From Phlebiopsis flavidoalba (lineage: Eukaryota > Basidiomycota > Agaricomycetes > Polyporales > Phanerochaetaceae), in assembly GCA_035772785.1 (NCBI GenBank), contig JAOCPU010000075.1, forward strand, positions 1 through 64,000: DNA of 64,000 nucleotides, written 5' to 3'. Both the position numbers and the translations under genes were made by a program. Shown in pieces: positions 32,855 to 45,420 of the stretch. Positions within the stretch are counted from its first letter, which is position 1; each line of letters opens with the position of its first letter. Under the pieces are notes generated by a model. It was not told the origin of the DNA. It saw only the letters and a program-made list of their open reading frames with translations, and ran no database searches.

Positions 32855-33716
32855 GGTAAGAGGCCGTGAGTGCAGATGCCCGAGATATTGTGTTTCGCTC
32901 GCGCTCGGTGAGGCTGCTCGTGCTTCTGTGGCATACCCGGTGTGGTGGTTGTAGGTCAAGGAGGAGTCTGAGCGGTTATCAAGGATGGCGTGGGCTCCCC
33001 CTCCCCCGCGATCCTCAACCAGCGAGTCTCCGTCGCTGGGCGCAGTACGAGCTAGAGGATTGATCTAAACGATGTCAGTAACGCGCGCGGGTAGAATTTG
33101 GTGCTCTGCACGCACTTCGTCGGTGTGAGCCCCGGCCATAGCGAGGTCAAAGCGGTGGTCGTAAACGTAGAAAAGAGGAGGCCGTGCCAAAAATGGGCGA
33201 GGCAGGGCCCGCACGGTCGACTCTGGGTATGTCGACTCGGACGCCTCTGATCGATCCATCCCAATTTCGTGGAACGCGTGCTGGAATCCAGAGACAAGTG
33301 CAAAGAGATTATATACAAGCAGGAGGAGGAGGGGGAAACGCAGTCCAGGATCCAGGGCGTGAGGTCGTGGTAGGCGTGAGCGAAGCCAATAAAACAAGCT
33401 CGAGCAAATCCGCGCTTGGTTCGCTTTCGGCGTCAGCGTCCAGACCACACGCGCTGCCGCTGGACCGCGTCAAGTCACGTGGTCGCATTTGCTTCTTGTG
33501 CATATTTGTTCCGATCCCGACGCGCAAGACCAACGTTTCGAACACGCGACGCAGTGCATGTTTCGGAGCAACCGCCTACTTATAGGCTATCATAGAGGAA
33601 CCTAGAAGTGAGTTGACGAGCTCGCGACGGCCGAATCATGGCTGATTATATGGCGATTACAGTCTGTTCTAATACATCTCTACGATAGCTGATCGTATGA
33701 ACGTGGCCTCGTTCCC
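32855..33716. promoter_or_regulatory. Divergent intergenic region between the giant gene and F-box gene 1
   Basis: The giant gene starts leftward at 32854 and the F-box gene rightward at 33717. The interval includes the dispersed repeat at 33400-33560. A 127-codon minus-strand frame at 33065-33448 has a hydrophobic stretch (PLLLLLVYNLFALVSG) but no recognised family. Confidence 0.4.
33400..33560 (+). repeat. Dispersed repeat, inverted copy of about 3484-3645
   Basis: Shares blocks with the reverse complement of 3484-3645 (see that entry), and lies 160-320 bases upstream of the F-box start. No terminal repeats or target duplications were seen around this copy. Confidence 0.6.
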
Positions 33717-35341
33717 ATGGTCTTCCAGTCTTGCACAAGGCGATGCTCTACTTTACACGATCATTCGTCCAATGGAGCTCTCGATAACCTTGCTGAGGAC
33801 TGTGTAGCACCGTGGCGCAAACGGAATCCCGGAAACGCTAGCATCAACAGGCTTCCCGCCGAAACCTTGTGTGCCATCTTCCACCTCACCCTCGTCCGAG
33901 ATCTAGGCCGAGAGTCCCTCCTTTCGGAACTCACGGCCGTCTGCTCCTACTGGCGCGATGTGGCCTTCGGGGACTCCGTGCTGTGGAGCACAATCAATCT
34001 CACGATGACCACCCCGGCGCAACTGGAGGGCCACCTCGAGCGGTCGCGCCAGCTGCCGCTCACCGTGTATCACGATGACATACTCCGCACGCCACCAGCG
34101 CTGTGCGATACCCTGACTACCATACTCCCCAGAATACGCAACCTTGAGCTGGGCATAATGATGGCGGAACACTCTTCGTTCCCGGTGAAGGACCTCTCAG
34201 TGGTCAGGTTCCTGTTTGCGTCCCTCGGTCCAACGCCCGCCATCCTGGAGAGGTTGACATGTGATCTCGAGGACAGGATAACTGCTCCGGTGCTGGACAG
34301 TCCCTCTATTCGGTGGCAAAACGCCCTTGTTGCGACATATGAAGCTCGTGGGGCTGCGCCCTGCCGTGGAAACCACGGCTACTACCGCGGGCTCCATACT
34401 CTCGAGATCCGGCGCTGCATTTCGGGCCAGTCGGAGGAAGACAAGGATATCTGCCACATATTTCGTGACTGCCCACATTTGCGCGCGTTCAGCCTGTCCG
34501 TGGAGCACCACATACGGGTCCCCGGAAACAGTCTGACTGCCCCGCACGGCCTCGTTCCCGTTCCGCGCCTCCGACAGCTCACGCTACGTGCACCCATCAG
34601 CTACATACACCATATTCTTTCCTCCATCGTTGCCGACGCGTTACACGAGCTAACCCTGAGTTTTGACGACAACCTGGCAATTATCGACGGGCCACAGAGG
34701 GTGGCGCAAATGGCGCTTTCCCTCCCGGCGTTGATCCCCCCCTCGGCCCTCGCACAGCTGGACACCATCCACAGCACGTGGTCCGGCAGCGGCGGCCGCC
34801 ACCAAATGCACATCTCGGGCGCCGACTCTGCCCTGGGCGACGCACGCACGCTAGACATTGACTGGCACGTCTCGGGACGCCCTCTTCGCGCGCGCCGACG
34901 CACTGTTCCTCGCCTTTGCACGCGCACTGCGGACGCGCGCGAGACCGCCCGTCGCGCGCAGACGCTGTCCTTCGCCACGCCCGTACCCCGCTTCGGCGCC
35001 GAGCGCGTGCGGTTGCTCCTAGACGCGTTCGTCCATGAACAGCCGCCGACGAGGAATCAAACCGCCGCGCAGATGCGTGGAGCCGTGCACGCTGCGGACG
35101 CTGCGGCTGGAGCACTGCCAGCTCGCCATCGAGGAAATGGCTGCGCTGCTCGAGTGGTGCCAAGACCAAAGCTCACTGAAGGAGCTGGGTATCTCTTTCG
35201 TTGAAATCTACGTGCCTGCTCGGATCCGATGTCGAGCCGCTGAAGGCGCAGCTGGGTAGGTGTGGGGTGGGCGTCGATGTGGGAGGATATTTATCGTATC
35301 CCGCCCCCGCCTCAACATCAAAAGTAGCGGTGCTCGTGTAG
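33717..35341 (+). CDS. F-box-like protein 1
   Basis: F-box proteins recruit substrates to SCF ubiquitin ligases through Skp1. An uninterrupted frame from ATG 33717 carries the F-box-like motif INRLPAETLCAIFHLT, followed by ELTAVCSYWRDVAFGDSVLW and INLTMTTPAQLEGHLERSRQ, the normal order in mushroom F-box proteins. A leucine-rich, repeat-like C-terminal region follows: LPRIRNLELG, LHTLEIRRCISGQSEEDKDI, HIFRDCPHLRAFSLSVEHH, ISYIHHILSSIVADALHELT. Frame breaks occur near 34890 and 35050. The family ending LRTLRLEHCQLAIEEMAALL then EWCQDQSSLKELGISFVE (35095-35205) and the likely stop at 35339-35341 lie in other frames. It is the paralogue of the gene at 36751. No introns are obvious. Confidence 0.8.
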
Positions 35342-35445
35342 TACGGGTACTTATCTCACCACTAGGGGTGGAACATTGGCGATGGATCTGGTTTATGCAA
35401 TTCAAGCTAACGGAGCATTCACGGGGGCTTTACGCGTTTTTAGGC

Positions 35446-35640
35446 TCTCTTCGAGTCGCCTACTGAAGGCCGTGAGAGTGTTAGTACCTCTGCTGAAAAA
35501 CAAGCAGAGCGTCCGCGAATAGCCAAGATACGCGTTTGTTTTTCTACTGGGGAAGCTTGTACATTTGTATCTAATTGTTATTCCCTAGGAACGCGACGGG
35601 CCGAGACCCGTACTCGTAATACTTGGTAAGTACGCGCGAC
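35446..35640 (+). repeat. First of two direct repeats downstream of F-box gene 1
   Basis: Shares GTACATTTGTATCT, AGGAACGCGACG and GCAGAGCGTCC in the same order with 35688-35880. It looks like duplication of a 3' flanking segment. Confidence 0.5.
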
Positions 35641-35687
35641 TCGCGTTCGGATGCTCGCGAAGCTATTCCACAGTCTGCCGCTCTTGC

Positions 35688-35880
35688 TAATGCCTACGTG
35701 CAAAATCTACTCGTTGACCTTCCTTCGCTTGTAACAACGCAGAGCGTCCTCAAAGAGGCGAAATACGCACTTATTTTTTATACTGGGAATCGGGAGGGTT
35801 GTACATTTGTATCTTGTCATCCTCTAGCTATAGGAACGCGACGCGTCGAGGCACGTGTTCATAATTTGAAACTGGGTACG
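35688..35880 (+). repeat. Second of two direct repeats downstream of F-box gene 1
   Basis: Partner of 35446-35640, spacing about 240 bases, moderate divergence. The remaining bases to 36168 hold no supported gene. Confidence 0.5.
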
Positions 35881-36168
35881 CCACTGATGACTCATGTGTG
35901 TGTCAATGCGCGTCGAACTTGAGTCGACTCTCGAGCTTGACTACGACGATGCTAAGTGTAGGGTCATTAGGAGTTCAGACTCCACTGCGCACGTCAGTCG
36001 AACTGATACAAGCGTAAGCTCTACCCTCGAAGAAATTAACATCACTACAAAGGATCCTAGGTGTGAGTATATAGCAGTGTTTTTGATAGTCAATCGGCAG
36101 CAGCTGATTGTAGTTTGTCAGTTCCCTGGAATATATAGGGCTCCAATGGCTCAGTTTTGAGGACATCT

Positions 36169-36662
36169 AATCGACTGCCCAAGAAGTGCCGGGCACCTGG
36201 CACCGGCACCTGGCACCGGCACCTTCGACGCCCTCCTCGTGTTCTCACGGCACCTGGCCACCGGGCGTGGTCGCGATGGCGTGGTCGCGCTACCTGCGAG
36301 ACCATTGTCAAAGCTTGCGGCACCCATGAGATCTTGATGGATGTAAAACCTGGTTGGAGGTTCTTCTTCTCACCTTTCAACGAGTACGCTGTATTTCTCT
36401 TGAAGCTGTCACTTGGTCTCAGAGCACGCAGTAAATCTTGCCCATTTTGCTCCCCGTGGTCACCAGTCATCATAAATATTTTTGAGCAAGCAGAGATGAC
36501 GAACATGCCCCATGAACAAGAAACAGCGCACGCTAGTTATGATGCAAGGTGCACAACGGGGCCACCTAGGGCCACTGGCACCTGGGCCGCAACATCAAGC
36601 GGGCGGCTACCACAAGTGCCGGGTGCCAGGTGCCGGTGCCAGGTGCCAGTGGGCAGTCGATT
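36169..36662. mobile_element. 494-bp inverted-repeat (MITE-like) element between the F-box genes
   Basis: The ends 36169-36180 and 36651-36662 are perfect inverted repeats (AATCGACTGCCC). Just inside both lie tandem GGCACC-type units in opposite orientation (36187-36222 and 36618-36649), so the whole forms a long imperfect fold-back. The interior has no transposase-like frame. No convincing target duplication is seen. Confidence 0.6.
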
Positions 36663-36750
36663 CGATACTCTGCTCAGTTTGTAGGAAAAACGATCCTCTT
36701 CCTACGGATCTCGCACAGAGTAATGATCTTCCCTGGCAGTGTGAGCCCCG

Positions 36751-38326
36751 TTGATGATGCTCCGGGTGACTTCGACGCCCAGGATTGCGCGGCCACTAGA
36801 GCGTAAATGGAACCCTGGGAAGTCGGGTATCGAGAGACTTCCACCTGAAATCTTGGGTATCATCTTCCACCACGCCACCGCGCGCGATGAAGATCGAGAG
36901 GCCACGCCCTCAGATCTCACTGCCGTTTGCTCGCACTGGCGAGCGGTGGCGTTCAAGGACGCCTCCCTATGGAGCAAAATCAATCTTGCGAGATCCACTC
37001 CGGCGCAAGTGAAAGTTCACCTCGCCATGTCCGGGCGGGCCGCTTCCACTTACCGTGCTTCACGAAGACGTGCTGCACAGACCAAAATTGTCTGTGGAGA
37101 TCATGTCCACCGTTCTCTTCAAGATCCGCAGTCTCGAAATTGGCGTATCTTCAAACAACTCCCAGTTCCCGTCGGTGGAAACCATTCTCACGTTTCTGTT
37201 TTCATCTTCCAGGCCGGGTCCCGACATGCTGAAAAAGGCTGATATGTGACTTTGAGCACATGACGCACCCGCTAATCGTACTGGTCCCCTATTCGGTGGC
37301 GGGACACCTTCGCTACGACATGTGAAGCTTGTAGGGCTCCGCATGCCTTGGAACCGTGGATTCTACCGGGACCTCTACACCATCGAGCTACATTTTTGTC
37401 TGAGCCCGGAGCGCGAAGACGAAGACATTTGTCACATATTCCGTGACTGCCCACGTTTGCAGGAATTGGCTCTGTCCCTGGAACACCAGGCACGACGGAG
37501 GCCGAGCGATCACGACCACAGATTGACTGCTCGTCATTCTCCTGTTCCCGTCTGGCCCAACATCTCCGACGGCTCAGTCTGCGTGGTCCCCATTGACCAT
37601 ATCCACCATATTCTTTCCTCCATCACCGCTGACTCGCTACATGAACTCAGCCGTTCAGCACTCAACAACATTGACGCCACCGGGCGGGATATCCACGAGA
37701 CAGACAGACTGAATCAGGTGCGCACTTTCGCTCCCAGGACTCATACCTCCCTCAGTTCTTGCACAGCTGGACACCATTCACAGCAGGTGGCCCGATGGTA
37801 GTGGAAGGCAAACCGGGTACATCCAGGGCTTCAACTCAGCGAACGAATCGCTTCGCCAGCGGAAAACGCGCGAGTTTGACCTCAGGTGGTCCTGCATCGA
37901 CACCCACGTCATCCATGATCCTCACAGCGACTATTGCCTGGTCTTCGCGCGCGCAATGAGGCGCCACATTAAACCAATCGTGTCACAGAAGCTGTCCTAT
38001 GTCAATTTCCGCCCGCCGCCAACAGCCATTAGCGTGCCGTTCCTCCTAGATGCGTTCATGAATGAGCCGTCCACTGGGGAAGATATAACCCACAGGAAGG
38101 ACCTTGATTTTGAGCCCACACTGCATACGCTAGAGCTGGAAAACTGCCAGCTGGACCTCACCGAGATGTCCGCCGTAGTCGAATGGTGCCAGGGCCACAG
38201 CTCCTCTCTCCGAGAGCTGATCCTTTGCTACGTATTGTGACCCGTGCCCCCGCTCAGGCCGATGTCACGCGGTTGAAGGAGCGGCTACGCCAGTGCGAAT
38301 GGGGAGACCAGGTGGGAAGGTTGTAG
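36751..38326 (+). CDS. F-box-like protein 2 (paralogue of F-box protein 1), frameshifted
   Basis: The first frame from ATG 36751 encodes IERLPPEILGIIFHHATARD, DLTAVCSHWRAVAFKDASLW and INLARSTPAQVKVHLAMSGR, the same F-box layout as its neighbour. It then breaks near 37035 (the continuation PLTVLHEDVLHR is in another frame). Later matches are MPWNRGFYRDLYTIELHFCL, EREDEDICHIFRDCPRLQEL, DHIHHILSSITADSLHELS, FLLDAFMNEPSTGED and LHTLELENCQLDLTEMSAVV then EWCQGHSSSLRELI. The likely end is QADVTRLKERLRQCEWGDQV with TAG 38324-38326. At least four frame changes are needed. The pair is a tandem duplication of substrate-receptor genes, a family that expands and turns over fast in mushrooms. Confidence 0.75.
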
Positions 38327-39433
38327 ATTTATTTTACCAGTTACGCTACCTCGACAAGAGTAACGGCTCGGATGTTCGCGTGGTGACCAGTTTTACATGA
38401 TTTGGAAACATAGATGTGGACTCAGGCTCTCCTTTTTGTAATAAAGTCACACGCAGCGCTTTACTTACGTTGTTTCTTACTCTCATAGAAAGGAGCTGAC
38501 GTATGACGTTCAACATTTGATGGCGCATCAATAATCGTCGCCGCTGCTTGCGCGCCTCTTCTGGTTGCCGACTTCGCCTTCGCGCCCATGAACACCAACA
38601 CCGCTGGTCACGACATCGCAGGCGAGATGGTACCAGAATCTACACACGCCTACGTACCACGCTCCAGACTTTTTATTATTGCCCGTGATAAAATATCATG
38701 ATATACCCCTTGAGGGACGATGCGAACACGACCAGGCGGCCTCAGAGTGGTGAACTGAGCAGCAGAGAAGCCGTTCTATGACATGGCCATCTCTGCTCGC
38801 AACTGCGAAACTACGCAACGCCCAGATCCGTTAGCACCCTCATGGAGCAATTAAACAGGGAGGTATCACTCGTTTTCCTGCGAGTATAAGGCTCTCGCGA
38901 GCTAGTATTGCCGGACGCCTTTGCCATGGTATCGGTTCTGCATCTTCTGCCCTGTTCTATATAGCTCCCAGCGTTGTGGCAGGCACGGTCTATCACCCGA
39001 CTTCTCCTCGAATCTATGCTCTCCCCGTCGAGACAGGCACATAGCAGAGGGTTCTTTCAGGCCCCAAATGTCATCTAATCAGCAGCTGATTGGTGGTGCT
39101 GGTCCACCGTGGTTAAGACAGTCCACGGAGACGGTCGGGTTGTAAGGTGAACTGCTCTTTGGCCACCGCACCTTGTAACACTTGCTCTAGTCGCCGGACT
39201 CCGCTACCACTTCCTCGACGTTTCCAGGAGGTCCAAGGAGGTCCCCTCTCGTCGGCATCCCCTTTCGCACCCACCGCCCAGGGTGGTGGGGCTGGCGGTG
39301 CCTTGCTAAGGGGGCGCAGGCGAAATACATTATCAACAGCTAAGCCTGATTCGGGCAGTCTTTGTAAACTACGAGGGTGTGGATCCTAAGTAGGGGAGTC
39401 GCTCGCTGCTGATGTACTACTCAGCTTCCGTAG
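38327..39433. other. No firmly supported gene
   Basis: A stretch near 38555-38690 reads LLVADFAFAPMNTNTAGHDI and looks protein-like but stops without partners. 39147-39389 may hold upstream exons of the next gene, but no signal peptide or splice chain could be fixed. Confidence 0.35.
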
Positions 39434-40681
39434 ACGAGAAACCCCCGACGCAAAATAAGCTCAAGCTCAGCCATCTCTACGACATCCTCGTCGTCCTCCA
39501 CCACTGCTACATCATCGTCCAGCTCAACTAGCATGCCAGCTAGTACCGAGGTATGCTTGCTAGCCCGTTTTTCAAAAACATGCGTGCTCAGTTTGATGGA
39601 TAGGCTCCATCGACGTCTACTCCCGTAGAAATACCCTCTTCGACTCCCACTTCCACATCCACGTCGTTATCCAGTATACCCAGTACATCAACGCCACAAG
39701 TACTCGCATCGCGCTCTGATACATCATCCAGTAGTCCAACATTCACTTTGGTACGTCCCCTAACGTACGCCAATCACTCAAGCGCCCGCCGACACTGGAA
39801 CCGATCTAACGGCTTTTACCTCAGACAGCTACACCAAGCTCTACCCGTCTTTTCTCCCCAACATCCCTCACATCACCCTCCTTTTCCCCCACTCTAGCGA
39901 CCGCAACAGCTACCCCATCATTGACTCCCACTTCCTCACACAGCACCAGCCCCACTCACAATTGCTCTCGCATGCCTCGGCACCGCGTCCCTCGTCATCA
40001 CACTCGTACTCCTCGCACTATACATCATCAGAGAAATTCGACGGGACCCCGTATCTCGCGCCCACGCAGCACGCAGGCAGCCTCCATATGGCCCGCTAAA
40101 AATCACCTCGCGAGCCCCCAACAGCGTTCGCAGCGGTGTTCAATACGCGGGTGCACCGCGCGTGATGAGCGTGGCCGAGCGCACCGGGTGGGGGGGGGGA
40201 GCGCAAGAGCGTGCAAACCACCGAGAGCACATCCAGCCTGTGGCGTCGTGCAGACCGCTCGAATCGCGAGCGATCGTCCCGTCAGCTGTCCCCCCCGTGC
40301 TCATCCCGTCTCCGCTGACGCGCCGCTCCCACCGATGCCTCCGGAACGCCGACGACGAATGGGCTCACGCGCGGCGCTGCAACGGACGGGTGGCGTGCGG
40401 ACTGGACGGTGAGGGTGCGCTGCGCGCCCGAGACGCCTGCCTCCGTTCGCAGGAGGAGCGTTGATCCGGCGCCGCGGAGCTTGGGGCAGGTGGGGGAGGG
40501 TGGAGCCTGGGGCGGCAGCTGCCAACCGGGGGGCGGTACGTTGCGTACCGATAGTTGCAGTATGGAGCCTGAGTGCAAATCTATTTTTCGTCCGGCAATG
40601 TTGATGCGCGTGTCGGTGAGCCTATCGGGAAGTTTGGATATCCATTTCCTGCAGTCTGCGCCCCCTCGCATAACCCCTTGA
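39434..40681 (+). CDS. Mucin-like Ser/Thr-rich single-pass membrane protein (5' end missing)
   Basis: Three exons join in frame. Exon 39434-39550 encodes a run of Ser/Thr (SSSSAISTTSSSSSTTATSS). An intron 39551-39603 leads to 39604-39750 (APSTSTPVEIPSSTPTSTST). An intron 39751-39824 leads to the last exon, with more Ser/Thr and, after a frame change near 39960, one helix TIALACLGTASLVITLVLLA followed by basic YIIREIRRDP. The cytoplasmic tail is Ser/Arg-rich (QTTESTSSLWRRADRSNRER). A G9 run at about 40190 marks another frame change. The tail continues through SVDPAPRSLGQVGEGG to TGA 40679-40681. The ectodomain is probably O-glycosylated at the cell surface. The start and signal peptide were not found. 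Confidence 0.5.
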
Positions 40682-41164
40682 TGCCTCAATTTCGTGAGTC
40701 GACGGGTTCGAGGGAGCTGCGCACTCAGACACTGGAACTCGCATCCCGATCTCAAGATCGAGCCGCAAAGTTCACAAATTAAGGAATATGATGACGTCGC
40801 GTTTTCGAGTTCTCCAAAAATCTGCAATGATAGCAATCGAAAGCGAGTGCAGATATCGCGAACTTACACGCCCTTATCATTCCCAACGCACAGCGCAGAT
40901 TGATGCATCTCGCATGATTCGGCAGACTCGGGGCACGCCGGGGATCTCCGCATGGGTTACTAGACGCTAAAGATGGTGGCGCATCGAGCGAGGCGTACAC
41001 GGAATTTTGGGGGGTTGATCCCACCGAGCGACTGACTATTTTCGCAGTGCAAAGTACCATCTTCTACCTCAAAACACCATGTCCACAGTAACTTCTGCGT
41101 GCACCACACCCACAAGCCCCTTCCCATGTCCGAGCAGATCCAGGTGCCTACGATGTCGGCCACT
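40682..41164. other. Convergent spacer; no supported gene
   Basis: Lies between the ends of the mucin-like gene and GH92 gene 1. Short frames only. Confidence 0.4.
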
Positions 41165-44100
41165 CTAATCGTAACCACCCGTGGACAGCGACAGGCGGCA
41201 GCGCGTCCTTGCCATTTTCCGCAGGAAACGTTCGATATCCGTAGTGAGATCACAAGCTCTATCGTTTGAGCCAGCCTGGAACGCCTCCCAGTCAGCATAA
41301 AGCATCTTGGACTGTTACCACGTGGTTTTAAACACCTTCGAATGTAACCGACTGTCCCGTGTCAATTAGTGAACGTGTTATGGTGAAAGATTTCTTGCGG
41401 CATCGATACCTTGACGCTAAGACCCTGCCTTCCCAGTACCCCATCTGCCGGATGGTTTACACGGAGAATTATCTTTGAGCCTGTGATTGCTGGTTGGTTA
41501 GTTCCACGAGGGTTGGCGTTGGTTGGAAGGAGTATGGACGGGACAGTAGGGCTGAGGTCGACCTAGAGAGAATTGGGCGGGATCGCTGGATGGGCACAAA
41601 CGAGGTACATCCCTGCGAGGTAGAATGCCAACGCTTTAGACCTCCCATCGCTCCACCGAGTCCTGACACTTTTCGTCATGAGCGGGAAGTAATGTGTTGG
41701 AGGCTAGCCTTACCATCGTTTTTATTTCCGGGGAGACCGTTCACCGAGGTATTGAAAAACTGCGCTTAATGGTCTGTCGCGAGAGTCTGTGTGCTTAGAG
41801 CCCGGGCCCGGTTTGCGTAGTGGTACATAAAGGGGATCTGTTGCGATGGCTCGTCTGTCGAATCGAAATAATGCTGGTGGGTGCATTATCAGTCGATTGC
41901 GTTTTATACTTATACATGGTTGCACTTACAGTCCTCGAAGATGAAAGTTAAGGGCGATTGATAAACGCCTTGTCACCACCTTGGAGCTCTCTATAGAGTT
42001 TGGCGGTGTCTTGTGGGGACATACTATATCACTGCATATGAGCAGAGCAGATGATACTGAAGTGGAAGTATGACAATACCTGAGAGTACTATAGGCATTA
42101 GAAAACATCAGTAATCACAAGCATCGCATGGAGATATCAACAGGCTCTTACGACAATCGTGAGAAACTTCATGACAAGAATCCATCCCGTGTTGACCGCG
42201 ATTGAGGAAGCAAGTAGGACTGAAGGGGGTCAATTAACGCTACAGTTGCCTCGGATCTGTGAAGTTGAAGTCCATTTAAGAAAACGCGGCTAAGGTAGCG
42301 CGCTGAGCAACCGGCCGGACCCATAGTGTACAGAATAGGAAACTACCTGCATCATCCCCTTAATATCGCTCCTTCCACGGAAACTGTTATCTTCGGGTTC
42401 CAATTGTTGACTAAAGTTCTGCGCCCGTTTGGGCATACTGAAAGGCTTTCGTCAAGATTTTCTTGCTCTAGAACAGAGGGACATACCTTGGTGCTATCAT
42501 CATCCGCGAAAGACCTAGGATGTTTGGCCACTTGGGATATTCCGAAATCGTGCCAAATGCGTACTGAACAAGAATACTTTGATTTGAGAAATAACGCGGA
42601 TAGCACACGACCCCTACCTCCAAGGCGCGAGAGACCTGCTTGGCTATTGGTGCCCGGACGGCTCCCACACATCGCTTGGAATATAGCCTGTAAAAAAATA
42701 ATAATAAGCAGCCGTCTCTGTTCCTAGTTGTTGTGACTTCGCTACTCGCCAAATGTTTGCTTCCAAATATTCGCTTGCCGTCCTTGTAGATCCCAATTCG
42801 GGGCGGTTGAACCTCCGCATCAGCGAGTAGAGCTTTGGATACAGAGCATTCGCCTACGTACGGTTCAAGTGCCACCCATACCTATGTTCAAAAAGTGTCC
42901 AGGTGCTCTGATACCTGGACACACAATGAGGCCACACACAGCTTCGGAACGGATGACATAAACAGCGTACTTGAGCGTAGAACTCAGAAAATAATAAGAG
43001 GATCGCCATCTGCAGTTTGGTCAGAGTCCAGAAGTCACAGGATAAGCGTAAAGAGCTCTTGACTAGGACTCGACTACTTCCTCCCTGGATGAAGTGCATA
43101 TCGGTGTTGCCCACCCCGCGGCATTCCGGGGGAGCCCATCCTGATGCCCAATGTGATTTGAACACATGTTGGACATGCGTGCCATTTGACAGGGCACTTC
43201 CCCTACCGTCGTGTTGTTGAATGTTGAGCATTTCCTCGAACCGATTCTCGAAAAGATTGTGATCGGGATCGTGCCTAGAGCCATCAACGAGTACTGACAG
43301 ATGTGCGGTATGTGCTTCCCACTAACGAAGGATTCAGCAATGTGACCCGTAGGGTCCCTGCCCCGACGACTCACATTGCAGCTCTAGTAGAACGAGTCAT
43401 AGTATGGTTCGGTGGAGTTCCACGCGCGGGGTTCTCTCCTGTATCTGAGACAATTCCCCGTCAATGCTTCGGCGGCCAAGATAGGTCAACAAACTCACAA
43501 TCCGCAGGTGGAACATGTGCGTCCTATACAACGAGCTATAAAACAACTGTGTTACATTCGATTTGAACGCCCGTCTGAATGTATCGACGTGTGGATTCTC
43601 CACGAGTAACGTCGTTCCACTGGTCCGAAAAGCGGCCGTTCGCGTGCCGTCCCAAAGTCAAGGGTGGGAATTTCTGACTGCGCATTCGCACAAGCCTGGT
43701 CGTACTTCGCACAGGAGATAAACGACACTCCAAAATCCCGAACCCCGAGAATCGATGTGGACTCTATCAGCGATCTGAGTGTGTCAGCTCCACATTTGGT
43801 CAAGAAAACCGAGTAAAGGAGACTTGCGCGGACGCTGATTTCGGTTTGAAGGTGAACAAAGCGCCAAGCTGTTCACGGAATCCTGAAGAATTTCAATTAA
43901 CGACATGCCGAAGAGTCATCAAAGGCACGCGTGCTTACCAAAATATAATTGCTGTAAATTCGTCGACCTGCTGAATGCCTGAGTTTCCAAGCCAAGCCCC
44001 GGACTGCTTTCGGAGCACCCTGACAAACCGTTAGGGGGCTCGGAAAACTGTACGAACTCGAGACTTTACGAGGGTAAATCCATCACCCTGGAAGTCTACG

Positions 44101-45420
44101 CAAGTAAAAGCACGATATCGGCCTGGGCCCGACAAAAACGATGCGGCGAAGGAAGAAGCGCCTTTATCATTACAAATGAGGACATAATCACTTTGTAAAA
44201 TGCTTGTGATAGCAAACCTGTGACGGTGCGCTGTCGTTTGCATTCAACAGCATTTCCGGGTCAGTACTACTTTGCTGGCCGTCGTTGGTGATGTCGACTA
44301 GAATCCGAGGGTTGACGGTACCTGCGGGAAAGGTGTACCTGAAGGGCCTCAGCCGAGGGCTGTTGGATATTACAGTGAACTGCTCACCTGTGCAGGGCGA
44401 CACGCCTAGTTGCAGTAAGCTCCACTCGAATGTCTGAGGACTGCGACGGACGAATGAGTATGCGCTGATCGAGTAAAGATAATACTCCCTACTAGGTTGC
44501 TAGCGAAATATCCAGGCTCCGCAAAATCGTCAGGAGAAACCTAAAGCGTATTATAAAAATCTGTGTCTAGGGGTATACCTGAGACCGTGAGGCACCAGAC
44601 CATCGGAGAGCGTCTTTCTCAAAAAAAACCTTGCGACCGTCGACTGACTGCTTGGACACTGTTCAAACTTGTCGTCACGTCCCGCAGCAACGCAAAAATG
44701 GGAAGACCTTGAAGAGCGACAGAAGGGGATAGAGCTGGACACACACTAAGGAAGATTTCTTGGCGTCTATATTATGAAGTGTACGTACAACACCCCAGTT
44801 CCTGTGCAAGATTCAGTTGGTGAGTGTAAATAAAACAGCGTTCTTCACCATCATCATGCTAGTTGAGTGAGAACCCTGTCACGTTTGAAAATAGGAGTTT
44901 GCATCGTAACCCGCATGCTAGACCACACACTGAGGTTTGTGATCGACGTCGTATGGATGGACTAACATTGCCAGGAGAGTCCGTATCCATTCCAACTTTC
45001 ACCATTCCATGTGGACAAGGGTAGCACCTGGGTGGAGGATTTAGTCGAGCGGCGACCTTGTCATCAGAACCAGAATGCCTGCCTGGAAAGACATGTCCTC
45101 CATATTTCGTGGTACCAACAAAGGAGGTGGTTAATAACCAGTCCCGCAGGGATTGGTAACAGAGCTTGCCGTCTGAGTAGGGGCAGGAGGGAAGCTACTC
45201 AAGAACGTCGCCGTTGTCAGTAAGAGTATTTGTTTTGGACGCAGTGCTAGTAGGGTTAGTGATCGTCGAGCTGGTGTGTGTTGTCCTTCGGCGGCCTCAG
45301 GATGTGATCAGAGAACACTCCGGATTGCTAGTCCCTGGTACGGCACGGATAGATGGTGAACGGTGTTCGTGGACCCATGGCGCCGTAGAGAAGAGCAGAA
45401 GCTGAGGCATTAAGCTACAG
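41165..45420 (-). CDS. GH92 alpha-mannosidase, copy 1 (frameshifted)
   Basis: GH92 enzymes are calcium-dependent exo-alpha-mannosidases acting on high-mannose glycans; fungal members are usually secreted or membrane-anchored. Minus-strand order: TTKYGGHVFPG (near 45105); MDTDSPGN (near 44980); FPAGTVNPRILVDITNDGQQ (near 44300); GRYRAFTCVDFQGDGF (near 44100); ACANAQSEIP (near 43680); LFYSSLYRTHMF (near 43530); MLNIQQHDG then PPECRG and FIQGGS (near 43110-43230); LLADAEVQPP (near 42810); KQVSRALE, YAFG and NNWNPKITV (42390-42640); EPSQQIPFMYHYAN (near 41840); FFNTSVNGLPGN (near 41730); a FYLAGMY segment near 41600; and a C-terminus LPPSLSTGGYD with TAG 41167-41165. Coding segments alternate with introns, and frame breaks are frequent. 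The 5' end is approximate. Catalytic residues were not mapped. Confidence 0.85.
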
